DNA of 28,877 bases from Syntrophaceae bacterium UBA6078 (GCA_002428735.1 DIXO01000055.1:1-28877); one strand, 5' to 3'; counted from the first letter of the stretch, positions 15,211-24,363 are shown. Made by a program: numbers and translations. The notes: a model not told the origin generated them from the sequence alone.

Positions 15211-16095
15211 ATGAAAAAAGACTCGATCGCCATTATAGGCCTGGGCAAGGTTGGTACCGCGGTAGGCCATCTCCTCCGGAATGCCGGCCATGAAATTGCG
15301 GCGGTCGCAGACCGGTCCCCGGATGCCCTCAAGCGGGGGATCACCCACACCGGAGGAGCTGCCTCGAAGGATCCTCTTCATGCCGCCCAGTCCGCGGACG
15401 CCATCTTCATCACCACGCCTGACGACCTGATTCGATCCGCGTGTGATGAGATCGCGGAGGGGGGCGGTTTCGGCCCCGGCAAGAAAGTCGTTCACATGAG
15501 CGGGGCCGGAGGGCTCGACCTTCTGGAATCGGCGCGAGCGTCGGGGGCGCAGATAGCGACCATCCACCCCCTCCAGTCCTTTGTTGACATGGAAGGGGTC
15601 ATCAGCAGCATTCCGGGAAGCGCCTTCAGCATCACTGCCGAAGGGGAGATGCGTGACTGGGCAGTCCGCATCGTCGAGGATCTGGGAGGCATACCCTTCT
15701 TCGTATCGGATGAGGACAAGCCCTTCTACCACGCTGCCGCCTGCATGGCATCGAACTATCTCGTCACCCTGATGAACATGGTGGAGGGAATCTACCGGCA
15801 GATAGGGATGCAGGAGAACGAAGCGCTGCGGTCATTCTGGCCCCTCGTCCGGGGCACCATACGGAACATCGAAGGGAAGGGAACCGAAAAATCGCTTACG
15901 GGTCCCATCGCGCGCGGCGACATCGGCACCATCCGCAAGCATCTGACGGTCCTTGGGGAAAAGGCGCCCCGGCTCCTGGTTCTGTACCGCGAAATGGGTC
16001 TGTTCACCGTGGATATTGCTCTGAGAAACAATACCCTCTCGGAAGAAAGCGCCAAGGAGATAGAATCATTACTGAAAGGAGATTCACATGAGTAA
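15211..16095 (+). CDS. Rossmann-like/DUF2520 oxidoreductase, candidate ketopantoate reductase
   Basis: A 294-residue protein: N-terminal NAD(P)-binding fold (IAIIGLGKVGTAVGHLLRNAGH, about 6-27, with a GxGxxG-type loop), then ADAIFITTPDDLI and VVHMSGAGG, then an all-helical DUF2520 domain (about 150-290, including FYHAAACMASNYLVTLMN and LTGPIARGDIGTIRKHL). The His-rich entry and LTGPIxRGD are typical of the family. It resembles 6-phosphogluconate dehydrogenase-like enzymes. Its stop overlaps the panB start by 8 bp, so it is co-translated with the preceding pantoate step. A ketopantoate reductase role is inferred. I placed the start at ATG 15211 because the fold begins there; only a weak TGAG precedes it. 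A GTG at 15145 would run through the terminator. Confidence 0.85.
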   Translation: MKKDSIAIIGLGKVGTAVGHLLRNAGHEIAAVADRSPDALKRGITHTGGAASKDPLHAAQSADAIFITTPDDLIRSACDEIAEGGGFGPGKKVVHMSGAGGLDLLESARASGAQIATIHPLQSFVDMEGVISSIPGSAFSITAEGEMRDWAVRIVEDLGGIPFFVSDEDKPFYHAAACMASNYLVTLMNMVEGIYRQIGMQENEALRSFWPLVRGTIRNIEGKGTEKSLTGPIARGDIGTIRKHLTVLGEKAPRLLVLYREMGLFTVDIALRNNTLSEESAKEIESLLKGDSHE

Positions 16096-16903
16096 ACAGG
16101 GGACAATAAACAAGATCACCACCTCGGCCATACAGAAGATGAAACAGTCGGGGGAGAAAATATCCATGCTGACCGCCTACGACTATTCCACCGCCGCCAC
16201 TATGGATGAGGCAGGGATGGACATCATACTGATCGGAGATTCCCTTGGGATGGTCGTGCTGGGGTATGACAGCACGCTCCCGGTCACCATGGAGGACATG
16301 ATCCACCACACAAAGGCGGTCTCCCGGGCGGTGAAACGGGCCATGGTCATCGCCGACATGCCCTTCCTCTCTTACCAGACGTCTATCCAGGAAGGGGTGT
16401 ACAACGCAGGCCGCCTCATGAAAGAGGCAGGCGCCCACGGTGTCAAACTGGAGGGGGGGCAGGAAGTAGCCGACGTGGTCAGGAAGATAACCTCTTCGGG
16501 GATTCCCCTCATGGGACATCTTGGTCTGACACCCCAGTCAGTTCACCAGCTTGGCGGCTACAAGGTGCAGGGAAAGGATGACAAAACGGCACGGAAGTTG
16601 ATGGAAGACGCCCGGGTGCTGGAAGAGGCGGGAGCCTTTTCCCTCGTCCTGGAATGCGTTCCGGCACAGCTTGCCGGGGAGATCAGCAGGGCCCTGGCGA
16701 TACCGACGATCGGGATCGGAGCGGGGGTCGCATGCGACGGCCAGGTGCTCGTTGTGAACGACATGCTCGGGATCTTCGAGAAATTCACCCCGAAGTTTGT
16801 AAAGAAGTACGCAGAACTGAATAAGGATATCCGGTCCGCCATGAAACAGTACATCGACGAGGTCAAGAGCGGGGCATTTCCGGGGAAAGAGCACTCCTTC
16901 TGA
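16088..16903 (+). CDS. panB: 3-methyl-2-oxobutanoate hydroxymethyltransferase (ketopantoate hydroxymethyltransferase)
   Basis: Adds a hydroxymethyl group from 5,10-methylene-tetrahydrofolate to 2-oxoisovalerate, giving ketopantoate for vitamin B5 and CoA. The 271 residues match PanB. Signatures in order: MLTAYDYSTAATMDEAGMD, ILIGDSLGMVVLGY (Mg-binding Asp), ADMPFLSYQ, GVKLEGG, GHLGLTPQSVHQLGG and PTIGIGAGVACDGQVLV. The start has AAGGAG 7 nt upstream and overlaps the previous gene by 8 bp. panC and panD are not adjacent, as the next gene is convergent. Its folate substrate links it to folP in the neighbouring operon. Confidence 0.97.
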   Translation: MSKQGTINKITTSAIQKMKQSGEKISMLTAYDYSTAATMDEAGMDIILIGDSLGMVVLGYDSTLPVTMEDMIHHTKAVSRAVKRAMVIADMPFLSYQTSIQEGVYNAGRLMKEAGAHGVKLEGGQEVADVVRKITSSGIPLMGHLGLTPQSVHQLGGYKVQGKDDKTARKLMEDARVLEEAGAFSLVLECVPAQLAGEISRALAIPTIGIGAGVACDGQVLVVNDMLGIFEKFTPKFVKKYAELNKDIRSAMKQYIDEVKSGAFPGKEHSF

Positions 16904-17021
16904 TAGAACCAAGAGGGCTGGCACATCTTCGGCCCCATGGCTCTTTCATCCCTGCCCGTCGCGGTTTGTGAACGGGTCGGTCAGAGATGCCGGGCGGTGA
17001 AAAGTCGGGCATACAGCCCTT

Positions 17022-18410
17022 TCATGCCGGAGATCTGAGCTTCCGCGCGTATTGCCACATGCGGGAAAAGACCCGCACCCCCGTTTCGGGAAAATCAAAA
17101 ATGGGAATCTCGTGTTCCATCAGATAAGCACGGGAGCGATAGATATGCTTAGCATCTCCCAGAAAAGACATGAAGAAGGGTTTATTCCGTTTCTTTCTGA
17201 CAAGATCCACGAGGGGGGCCAACATCTCGTTGGTTCCGGCGGCAGAGGCGATAAAAAAGATCCCGTCCACACCATCGTCATCAAAGAGAGCCTGGGTGAT
17301 TTCAGTCGAAATCTTTTCAAAACCGTGAACATTCGTGTCCGGATAGATATCAACAGGGTTCTTTCGTTTGGGTTCGGTTGAGATGACCGCAGAGAGACGG
17401 TCCAGGGTTTCCGGTTTGAACCGGGCAAGCGGGAGATCCTCATCGGCCGCCTGATCAATGCTCATGATCCCCTGAGCCCCGCTGAAGGTAACCAGGGCGA
17501 TCCGGTTTCCCCGGGGGAGCGGAGACCACTGAAATCCCATGATGGTCGCCATCAGTTCTTCAACACCTTTCACCCGCAGCACTCCTGCCTGGCGCAGGGC
17601 GCCGTCCAGGATGACGTCGTTCACGGCGAGGCTCGCCGTATGGGAGGCCGTGGCAGCGCTTCCCGCAGTGCTGCGTCCCCCTTTGAGCAGAATGACCGGT
17701 TTTTTCCGTACCGCTCTCCGGGCTTCTTCCAGGAACCGTCGTCCGTCCCGAATATCCTCCAGATAGAGACCTATAATCCGCGTCTGCTCATCGCCGGCCA
17801 GATATTCCAAGGCATCGCTCTCATCCACATCCACCTTGTTCCCCAAGCCGAGGCCCTTCGAGATCCGGTATACAGGAAAGGAACTCAGGTAGAGGAGGAG
17901 CGCCCCCACAAAGATTCCGGACTGAGCGGCAAAACCGACTGAACCGGGGAGTGGGTTGCTTTTACCCCCAAAGTATGACGTCAGGAGACCTGTCTCCGTA
18001 TTCACCAGCCCGAGTGTATTGGGGCCGAAGCCGCGGATGTCGGCAGAGCGCAAAATGGCGCGGATCTCCTCCTGCAGGGTCTTTCCCTGATCGCCTGACT
18101 CGGCAAATCCCTCGGAGGAGATCACCACCCCCTTTACTCCCTTGCGGGCGCAGACCTTGAGAGCCTCCGGCACCGCTCCAGGGGGAATGATCATCGTCGC
18201 CAGGTCCACGTCAAAGGGAACATCATCGAGGCGTGGATAGAGTGTCACCCCCCGGTACTCACCGCCGCGGGGATTGATCCCGGCAACCCGGCCCTTGAAT
18301 CCCGAACGCTCCAAGGCCTTGATAAGAAGAGCACCCGGTTTTGAAGGATCCTGTGAGGCTCCGAAGATGGCAATACTTCTCGATTCCATTACATCGCGGA
18401 CTGGTCGCAT
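17022..18410 (-). CDS. NDP-forming acyl-CoA synthetase alpha subunit-like (CoA-binding) protein
   Basis: Resembles the alpha subunit of ADP-forming acetyl/acyl-CoA synthetase, which makes ATP from acyl-CoA. An N-terminal CoA-binding Rossmann domain (SIAIFGASQDPSKPGALLIKAL, about 12-33) leads into two succinyl-CoA-ligase-like domains. The phosphohistidine loop is intact: His257 in ATASHTASLA. The 462 residues equal a stand-alone alpha subunit, and the ATP-grasp beta part is absent from this gene and the neighbours. It could need a beta subunit encoded elsewhere or act on its own. ATG 18410 is preferred over 18431 because AGGAGG lies 4 nt upstream. It is monocistronic and convergent with panB. 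Confidence 0.88.
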   Translation of the reverse strand: MRPVRDVMESRSIAIFGASQDPSKPGALLIKALERSGFKGRVAGINPRGGEYRGVTLYPRLDDVPFDVDLATMIIPPGAVPEALKVCARKGVKGVVISSEGFAESGDQGKTLQEEIRAILRSADIRGFGPNTLGLVNTETGLLTSYFGGKSNPLPGSVGFAAQSGIFVGALLLYLSSFPVYRISKGLGLGNKVDVDESDALEYLAGDEQTRIIGLYLEDIRDGRRFLEEARRAVRKKPVILLKGGRSTAGSAATASHTASLAVNDVILDGALRQAGVLRVKGVEELMATIMGFQWSPLPRGNRIALVTFSGAQGIMSIDQAADEDLPLARFKPETLDRLSAVISTEPKRKNPVDIYPDTNVHGFEKISTEITQALFDDDGVDGIFFIASAAGTNEMLAPLVDLVRKKRNKPFFMSFLGDAKHIYRSRAYLMEHEIPIFDFPETGVRVFSRMWQYARKLRSPA

Positions 18411-18466
18411 CGTTCCTCCTGTGACGGACAAGGTCGGGCAGTGTCAAACCACCGAACGCCACGGCC

Positions 18467-18495
18467 ACCATAAAAAGATGGCGCCGTCATGTCAA
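18467..18495 (-). promoter_or_regulatory. Promoter of the acyl-CoA synthetase-like gene
   Basis: On the minus strand TTGACA (plus 18490-18495) and TATGGT (plus 18467-18472) are separated by 17 bp. The start would be near 18460, about 50 nt before the chosen ATG. The -35 is perfect and the -10 matches 4 of 6. A second TTGACA nearer the gene (plus 18442-18447) lacks a -10. Confidence 0.7.
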
Positions 18496-18596
18496 GAAGA
18501 AAGAAGAGCGAAGAAGGAAACCGTATCGGAGAGGGAGGGACCACACCGGGGCAAAACCCAGGCTGTTTGCTGCATGGGGACAGGTTATGTCTTTTT

Positions 18597-20723
18597 TCAG
18601 AGGGTTCCTTTTATCAGCAGTTCAGCGAAATCATCAGGAGGGACCGGGGGGCTGAAGTAATATCCCTGGGCTTCATCACAACCGCACCCCTTTATCAGTT
18701 GAAACTGTTCCTTTGTTTCAATCCCCTCCGCCACAATCCTCTTATCAAGGCTGTGCCCCATGGCGACGATCGTGCGGATGATAACATATTTGTCCTCCTG
18801 CTCCGTACATTCCATGACGAATGACCGATCGACCTTTATGGCATCAAAGGGGAAGGAGGTCAGATAGCGCAGGGAGGAGTATCCCGTTCCGAAATCGTCC
18901 AGGGTCATGGTAATACCCAGGGCTTTTATCCGTTTCAGGGTAGCGATGGTTTCAACCGTATCCTGCATGAGGACATTTTCAGTGATTTCAACCTCAAGAT
19001 TGTGGCCATCGATACCGCCGCTCCTGATAATGTCCTCGATACTTTCTATGATATTCTGGTGGGCGAACCGATACCCGGAAAGGTTGACGGCAATCCGCGG
19101 CGGAGACAAGCCGGCTTTCCTCCAGTCGCCCCACTGTCCGCACGCCTTGTGCAGCACCCATCGGTTGATATCGATAATCAGGCCTGATTCCTCGGCGATG
19201 GAGATGAAGTCATCGGGGACGATCTTCCCTTTCTCGGGGTGAAACCAGCGGATCAGCGCCTCGGCGCCGACGATTTTCCTCGTGGCGAGATCGATCTGCG
19301 GCTGATAGAAGAGAACAAACTCCTCTCTTTCCAGGGCTTTCCTCATGTCATTCTCGATAGAAAACCGCTGAATCGCGACACGGTTGAGGGATTCCTCATA
19401 GAACTGATAGTTATTCCGTCCCGAATCCTTTGCCTGATACATCGCCGAATCGGCGGTTTTCAACAACGCGGTGGCGCTTTGACCGTCCTGAGGGTACAGG
19501 CTGATACCGATGCTGGTGGTCACCGACACATCATGTCCATCACAATTATAGGTGGTCGGTATGGCCTGAATGAGGCGCCGCGCAACCATCGCGGCGCTCT
19601 CCGTATCCCTGATATCGGTCAGCAAAATGGTAAACTCATCTCCCCCCAGTCTCGCGATCACCGAATCAGAGTCTTCGGAGCGGAACCGCGTCACGGTATC
19701 GCTGCGGCGGATATTTTTTTTCAGCGTTTCCGCCACATTTTTCAGCAGCAGATCTCCCACATGGTGTCCAAGGGTGTCATTCACCCGCTTAAACCGGTCC
19801 AGATCGAGATACAAGATGGCAAAGATCTCATTATTACGCTTCGCTCTCGCAATGGTGTGGTCGAGGCGGTCCAGGAAAAGCATGCGATTCGCCAGACCGG
19901 TCAGGCCGTCGTAAAAGGCAAGGAGGCGGATTTCCTCCTCAGCCGCTTTCAGCTGAGTCACGTCCTGAATAACTCCCAGAAGCGTTTCCGGGTTTCCATT
20001 CGCGTCAAAGAGGATTTCACCCTGATTCAGTATATGCTTCTGCGTGCCGTCAGGAAGAAGGGTGGTGTATTCCAGGGTAACCGGTTTTTTTCTCTCGACC
20101 GCCGCGTCGATTGCTTCCCTGACCCTGTCGCGCTCTGATGGGGTAACCTGCGCGAGAAAATCCTCATACGTCGTCCCTTCGCACCCCTCCCGCAATGCAA
20201 GGAGCAGGCAGGCTTCCGGAGAGCAGGAGAACTCCCGGGTGGAAAGATCAACCTGCCAGTTGCCGAGTTTGGCAAGTTTCTGTGTCTTGTCCAGACGGTT
20301 TCTGCTCCGGTACAGCTCTCTGAAGGCCTGGCCGGCGCGCAGCATGTAGCGTCCGCGGTGGCCCAGCATCACCGGATTGAGCGGCTTGGTCACGAAACCG
20401 TCAGCGCCCACATCAAAGGCCCGGTTGATTGAATCGGTATCATCGAGACCGGTCACCATGAGAATCTGCGTGTATATTCCTTCGGGGAGTTTTCTGATGG
20501 CGGCACATGTTTCAAATCCATCCATCACGGGCATGACGACATCCAGCAGGATAAGATCGGGTTGATCGGACCGGAAGAGGGCGAGGCCCCGCTGGCCGTC
20601 CTCCGCATGGATCACGTCAAACCCGGCCTTTCTGAGCGCCGCGCCCATGACCATCCGCAGTGAGTTGTCATCGTCAACGACGAGCGCCAGAGGACTTCTG
20701 TCTGCCCGTTTCCTGCTAATCAT
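18597..20723 (-). CDS. Response regulator with PAS, GGDEF and EAL domains (c-di-GMP synthase/phosphodiesterase)
   Basis: A cytoplasmic 708-residue protein. The receiver (about 12-130) has the acidic pocket VVDDD and phospho-acceptor Asp61. A PAS domain (about 150-260) is followed by GGDEF (about 265-440), intact at residues 360-364, which would make cyclic-di-GMP. EAL (about 455-700) is intact at EALIRW (488-490) with DDFGTGYSSLRYL and AEGIETKEQ, and would degrade it. Between RRSD (a possible inhibitory I-site) and GGDEF there is an insertion rich in Ser and Asp, so the usual I-site spacing is altered. Its start overlaps the hybrid kinase stop by 8 bp, making that kinase the obvious phosphate donor. 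Which activity dominates cannot be told. Confidence 0.95.
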   Translation of the reverse strand: MISRKRADRSPLALVVDDDNSLRMVMGAALRKAGFDVIHAEDGQRGLALFRSDQPDLILLDVVMPVMDGFETCAAIRKLPEGIYTQILMVTGLDDTDSINRAFDVGADGFVTKPLNPVMLGHRGRYMLRAGQAFRELYRSRNRLDKTQKLAKLGNWQVDLSTREFSCSPEACLLLALREGCEGTTYEDFLAQVTPSERDRVREAIDAAVERKKPVTLEYTTLLPDGTQKHILNQGEILFDANGNPETLLGVIQDVTQLKAAEEEIRLLAFYDGLTGLANRMLFLDRLDHTIARAKRNNEIFAILYLDLDRFKRVNDTLGHHVGDLLLKNVAETLKKNIRRSDTVTRFRSEDSDSVIARLGGDEFTILLTDIRDTESAAMVARRLIQAIPTTYNCDGHDVSVTTSIGISLYPQDGQSATALLKTADSAMYQAKDSGRNNYQFYEESLNRVAIQRFSIENDMRKALEREEFVLFYQPQIDLATRKIVGAEALIRWFHPEKGKIVPDDFISIAEESGLIIDINRWVLHKACGQWGDWRKAGLSPPRIAVNLSGYRFAHQNIIESIEDIIRSGGIDGHNLEVEITENVLMQDTVETIATLKRIKALGITMTLDDFGTGYSSLRYLTSFPFDAIKVDRSFVMECTEQEDKYVIIRTIVAMGHSLDKRIVAEGIETKEQFQLIKGCGCDEAQGYYFSPPVPPDDFAELLIKGTL

Positions 20724-23700
20724 GCAAGCCGATCTCCCTCTGCAGGGCGCCTCTCACCTTCTCAAATTCCGATTCAATGGCGGCGACGAGGCGCGCCGCA
20801 TCGTCAAAGGAGTTATTTCTGCAATTCATTTCAAGCTCCTTGCTGATCTCGGAAAGACCGAGAGCGCCCACATTGGCGCTGCTTGACTTCAGGGTATGGG
20901 CGGCCCGCTGCAACACCGCGCCGTCATTGTCCAAGAGGGCCTGTTTCAGCTGTAAGATAAGGGGCACCGCGTCGGCCAGGTAGGTCTCGACCACCTGTCG
21001 CACAATACTCGGTTCCCCTTCCATCTGGAGATCCTGAAGGGCCTGCAGCACGCCTCGATCGATACAAGCAGGCCCCTCATTTTCCGTATCTGACCCCTTC
21101 GCCGAATCGTGCTCAACGATCACCTCCCCTTCCATCCTTTTCCCCTCCTCATGGTGCGTTCCATCAGTCCCGCCGAACCAGCGCTCAAGAACAGCGAACA
21201 ACTGGTTGAGCGTAAAGGGTTTGCTCAGGTAATCGTCCATTCCCGCGGCCAGACATTTCCCCCGATCCTCCTCGAGGGCGTGGGCGGTCAGCGCGATAAT
21301 GGGGGTTCTCTTCTGTATCTGCCTCCTCTGTTCCAAAGCCCGAATCTCGGCGGTGGCCTGATATCCATCGAGGATCGGCATCTGACAATCCATAAAGATA
21401 AGGTCATAGGCCGCATCCGGGCGGGTGACGGCATCAAGGGCCTCTTTACCGTCATTGGCGATAAAGACCCGGCATCCGTAAGCCTGGAGCATCGCCTTGG
21501 TAACCTCCTGGTTCGTTACGTTATCCTCCGCCATAAGGACATTGATGCGAAATCTCTTCCTCTCCTCGGAGAGGCTGTGCCGGGTGATGAGTTCCTGAGA
21601 TTCATTCTTCTGACCGGAGTCCATCACCTTCAACAGTGACGCGTGCAGGTCGGCCTGGCGAACCGGCTTGGTCAGATAGGCCAGAACGCCGCTCTCCTTG
21701 GCCATCCGCGCATCGCCGCGCAATCCGACCGAGGTGAGCATGACTACCCGGACGGTAACGAGGGAAGGATCGGCCTGTATTCGTTGAGCAACCTCCAGTC
21801 CATCCATTCCCGGCATGTCCATATCGAGGATGACCATATCGAAGGGTTTTCCCTCCTGAACCGCACCGGCCAGTTTCTGCAGCCCTTCAACTCCCCCTCT
21901 GGCGCTGTCATAATCCATCCCCCACGACGCCGCCTGCCGTTTGAGGATTTCCCTGTTCGTGGCGTTATCATCGACAATCAGGAGTCTGAGCCCCTGGAAT
22001 CTGGCGAGATTGGGCGGAACGCGATCAAGTCCGACTGGGGGACCGATCGCAAGATTCATTGAAAAGAAGAAGGTTGATCCCTTCCCCGGTTCACTCTCAC
22101 AGTCCAGGACGCCCCCCATGAGTGAAACCAGCTCTTTCGAAATCGCGAGACCAAGGCCCGCGCCGCTGTATTTACGGGTGGTGGAACCGTCGGTCTGGGT
22201 AAAGGACCGGAACAGTTTTTTTTGATCCTCCGGGCTGATCCCGATGCCGGTATCCGTCACCGCTATCGTCAACGCTGCCCGGCCGTCATCGAGCCTGGTC
22301 GTCGAGGCTCGGACGACGACTTCCCCCTTTTCCGTGAACTTGATCGCGTTCCCTACCAGATTCGTCAGGACCTGCCTGAGCCGGGTGGGGTCACCCTTGA
22401 GAAAGATATCCGTTCCCTCCGCAATGGAAACAGCCAGTTCAATCCCCTTTGCGTGGCTCCGCGAGGCATAGAGCTGGGCTACATCCTCGATGAGCAGCTG
22501 GAGATTGAAGGGGGTGGTTTCAAGCTCCAAACTGCCTGCTTCTATCTTGGAAAGATCTAGGATGTCATTGATGATCGCCAGCAGCGACTCGCCCGAGCTC
22601 TGGATAGTCCGCGCAAACCTGACCTGTTCTTCCTCCAGATCGGTTTCCAGAAGCAGTTCGGCCATCCCCAGGACCCCGTTCATGGGGGTGCGGATCTCGT
22701 GGCTCATGTTTGCCAGGAACTGGCTTTTGGCTATGTTGGCGGCCTGTGCTTCGAGGGCCATTCTGTTTGCCCTTTCAATGGATTCTTCCAGAGACAGGTT
22801 GGCTTCCTCCATCTTCAGATTCGCTTCGATGAGGGCTTTTTCCACCTTCTTCTGCTCCGTAATATCCCGCATGATTCCAACCGCATGCCACGCTCCGTGC
22901 AGACGGACACCGGAAAGAGAAAGAGAAACTGCGATTTCCGTCCCGTCTTTTCTCAGGGCATGCAGTTCAAGTGTCTTGCCCACCGCTCCACCCGAGCCGG
23001 TGCGCAGGAATTCCGGAAATGCGGCGCGGTGCGCCTCGTGGTAGCGAAGCGGGGCAAGCAACAGGTGCAGATCCTTCCCGAGCGCCTCCTCTTTCGTATA
23101 ACCGAAGATACTTTCCGCGGCAGGATTCCAGAAGAAAACCCTGCCCCGGGGATCCATCATCAGAATGGCGTCCCGGGCCGAGTCGGTGATTGCCTGCAGA
23201 CGGGATTCGCTCTCCCGAACTCTTTCCAGGGCCGCGTATCGTTCACGCTGGGAAAGGACCTTCTGCCGATGCCGGAAAAAAACCGGAATCATGCCCGTGC
23301 CCATGAGCAACAGGGAGACGATGCCTGCCAACAGCAGGAGCTTCTCGCGCACCGGCGCGTTCATCTCCGAAACATCCATGCGCGCCACCAGGTACCAGGG
23401 GGCGCCCGGAACATGGCGAATCGCCGCGATAGTGGGTACCCCGCGGTAGTCCCTGCCCGTCACTATCCCTTCCCTGCCGAGTGCGGCCTGTACGGCGGGC
23501 CGTTCTTTCCCTCCCCGGAGCGGGACACGGAATCCGAGGGCGGTATTTTTCCGGAATTTCAGTTCGTTCAGGTAGACGGCTTCATTTCCCTCACGACGGA
23601 TGAGCAGCGTCTCAGCCGTCAGGGAAGGAGTCGGCCATTTCCGGATAAAAGGGAACAGGTACGTCTGGGGATCTATGCGGAGAGCCACAATGCCCAGCAG

Positions 23701-24249
23701 TTCACCGGAACCGGGCTCGTCGAAGACCGGGACAAGCAGTTTCAGGTAGGTCTTCCGCTTCTGCTCATTCCAGTAGAAATCTTCGAAAGCAATCTTCCCC
23801 AACCGGAGTTGTTCTGAAGAGGCTGGTGAAACAGAGGAAACGGGGCGTTCGGTATCATCGGAGAGAATGAGTCTTTTGGTAAAACGGGCATCCAGCAGAA
23901 AAATCGCGTCGTACCCGTAGGAACTCCTGACATGGCCGAACCACGTCAGAAGAGCCGCGCGTGCGTCCTTGTCGTCTTCATTGGAGAAAAAACGTCGTAC
24001 CAGCGAGGAGAATTCGGGATTTTTATGAAACAGCGCGGCGTCACCCAGGCGTTCTTTTCGCCAACCGGAGAGTTCGCCCGCCTTAAGGTTCGCCACGGAG
24101 GAGAGTTCATGTTCCACCTCGACACGATTGGAGTCCTCCATGGCCCGGTAGTAGAAATAGCCGGCGGCAAGTATTCCCGCTGCCAGCAGGAAATATATCA
24201 GGATGAGCCATAACTTCAGGCGACTCTCGCTGGAGACGGATGCAAACAT
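20716..24249 (-). CDS. Membrane hybrid sensor histidine kinase with two receivers and HPt
   Basis: A 1177-residue inner-membrane phosphorelay sensor. TM helices at about 12-34 and 304-326 enclose a large periplasmic Cache-like domain (35-303). Then PAS (about 348-465), a coiled linker, HisKA with His517 (ANMSHEIRTPMNG), and HATPase (N-box LTNLVGNAIKFTE, G1 TDTGIG, G2 GAGLGLAISKEL). Receiver 1 has Asp809, receiver 2 Asp954 (DCQMPILDG), and a C-terminal HPt has His1118 (AAHTLKSSSANVG). All phospho-sites are conserved, so a His-Asp-His-Asp relay is possible within one chain, similar in layout to BarA/EvgS-type sensors. The signal is unknown. It is preceded by a 114-bp gap after the REC-PAS gene. 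Confidence 0.95.
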   Translation of the reverse strand: MFASVSSESRLKLWLILIYFLLAAGILAAGYFYYRAMEDSNRVEVEHELSSVANLKAGELSGWRKERLGDAALFHKNPEFSSLVRRFFSNEDDKDARAALLTWFGHVRSSYGYDAIFLLDARFTKRLILSDDTERPVSSVSPASSEQLRLGKIAFEDFYWNEQKRKTYLKLLVPVFDEPGSGELLGIVALRIDPQTYLFPFIRKWPTPSLTAETLLIRREGNEAVYLNELKFRKNTALGFRVPLRGGKERPAVQAALGREGIVTGRDYRGVPTIAAIRHVPGAPWYLVARMDVSEMNAPVREKLLLLAGIVSLLLMGTGMIPVFFRHRQKVLSQRERYAALERVRESESRLQAITDSARDAILMMDPRGRVFFWNPAAESIFGYTKEEALGKDLHLLLAPLRYHEAHRAAFPEFLRTGSGGAVGKTLELHALRKDGTEIAVSLSLSGVRLHGAWHAVGIMRDITEQKKVEKALIEANLKMEEANLSLEESIERANRMALEAQAANIAKSQFLANMSHEIRTPMNGVLGMAELLLETDLEEEQVRFARTIQSSGESLLAIINDILDLSKIEAGSLELETTPFNLQLLIEDVAQLYASRSHAKGIELAVSIAEGTDIFLKGDPTRLRQVLTNLVGNAIKFTEKGEVVVRASTTRLDDGRAALTIAVTDTGIGISPEDQKKLFRSFTQTDGSTTRKYSGAGLGLAISKELVSLMGGVLDCESEPGKGSTFFFSMNLAIGPPVGLDRVPPNLARFQGLRLLIVDDNATNREILKRQAASWGMDYDSARGGVEGLQKLAGAVQEGKPFDMVILDMDMPGMDGLEVAQRIQADPSLVTVRVVMLTSVGLRGDARMAKESGVLAYLTKPVRQADLHASLLKVMDSGQKNESQELITRHSLSEERKRFRINVLMAEDNVTNQEVTKAMLQAYGCRVFIANDGKEALDAVTRPDAAYDLIFMDCQMPILDGYQATAEIRALEQRRQIQKRTPIIALTAHALEEDRGKCLAAGMDDYLSKPFTLNQLFAVLERWFGGTDGTHHEEGKRMEGEVIVEHDSAKGSDTENEGPACIDRGVLQALQDLQMEGEPSIVRQVVETYLADAVPLILQLKQALLDNDGAVLQRAAHTLKSSSANVGALGLSEISKELEMNCRNNSFDDAARLVAAIESEFEKVRGALQREIGLHD

Positions 24250-24363
24250 GGGAACCCTCGTGGACCAAGATTATTGTCGAATTGTAGCAGGTCAGAGGGG
24301 TACGTACAGACATTCAGTGAAAATTGGCGGCCGGTTCCTTTCTTCGTTTCATATTTCGACAAA

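Noticed and set aside
15004..15732. A 242-codon minus-strand frame across the panB leader and DUF2520 gene
   Set aside because: It is antisense to the Rossmann domain coding sequence, has no ribosome-binding site and no domain signature.
16904..17021. Possible terminator between convergent panB and the acyl-CoA synthetase-like gene
   Set aside because: AAGAG (16911-16915) can pair with CTCTT (16941-16945), but the inner pairing is poor and there is no T-run. Nothing else is seen in this gap.
18432..18596. GGGGCAAAACCC-like segment as a c-di-GMP riboswitch beside the GGDEF-EAL gene
   Set aside because: It lacks the remaining conserved core and lies downstream of the stop codon, not in a leader.
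22699..23817. A 372-codon plus-strand frame opposite the hybrid kinase
   Set aside because: It is a shadow of the sensor and PAS coding region, with low-complexity composition and no family features.
24250..24363. Promoter in the 114-bp gap before the hybrid kinase
   Set aside because: TACAAT is present on the minus strand, but no acceptable -35 lies at the right distance.
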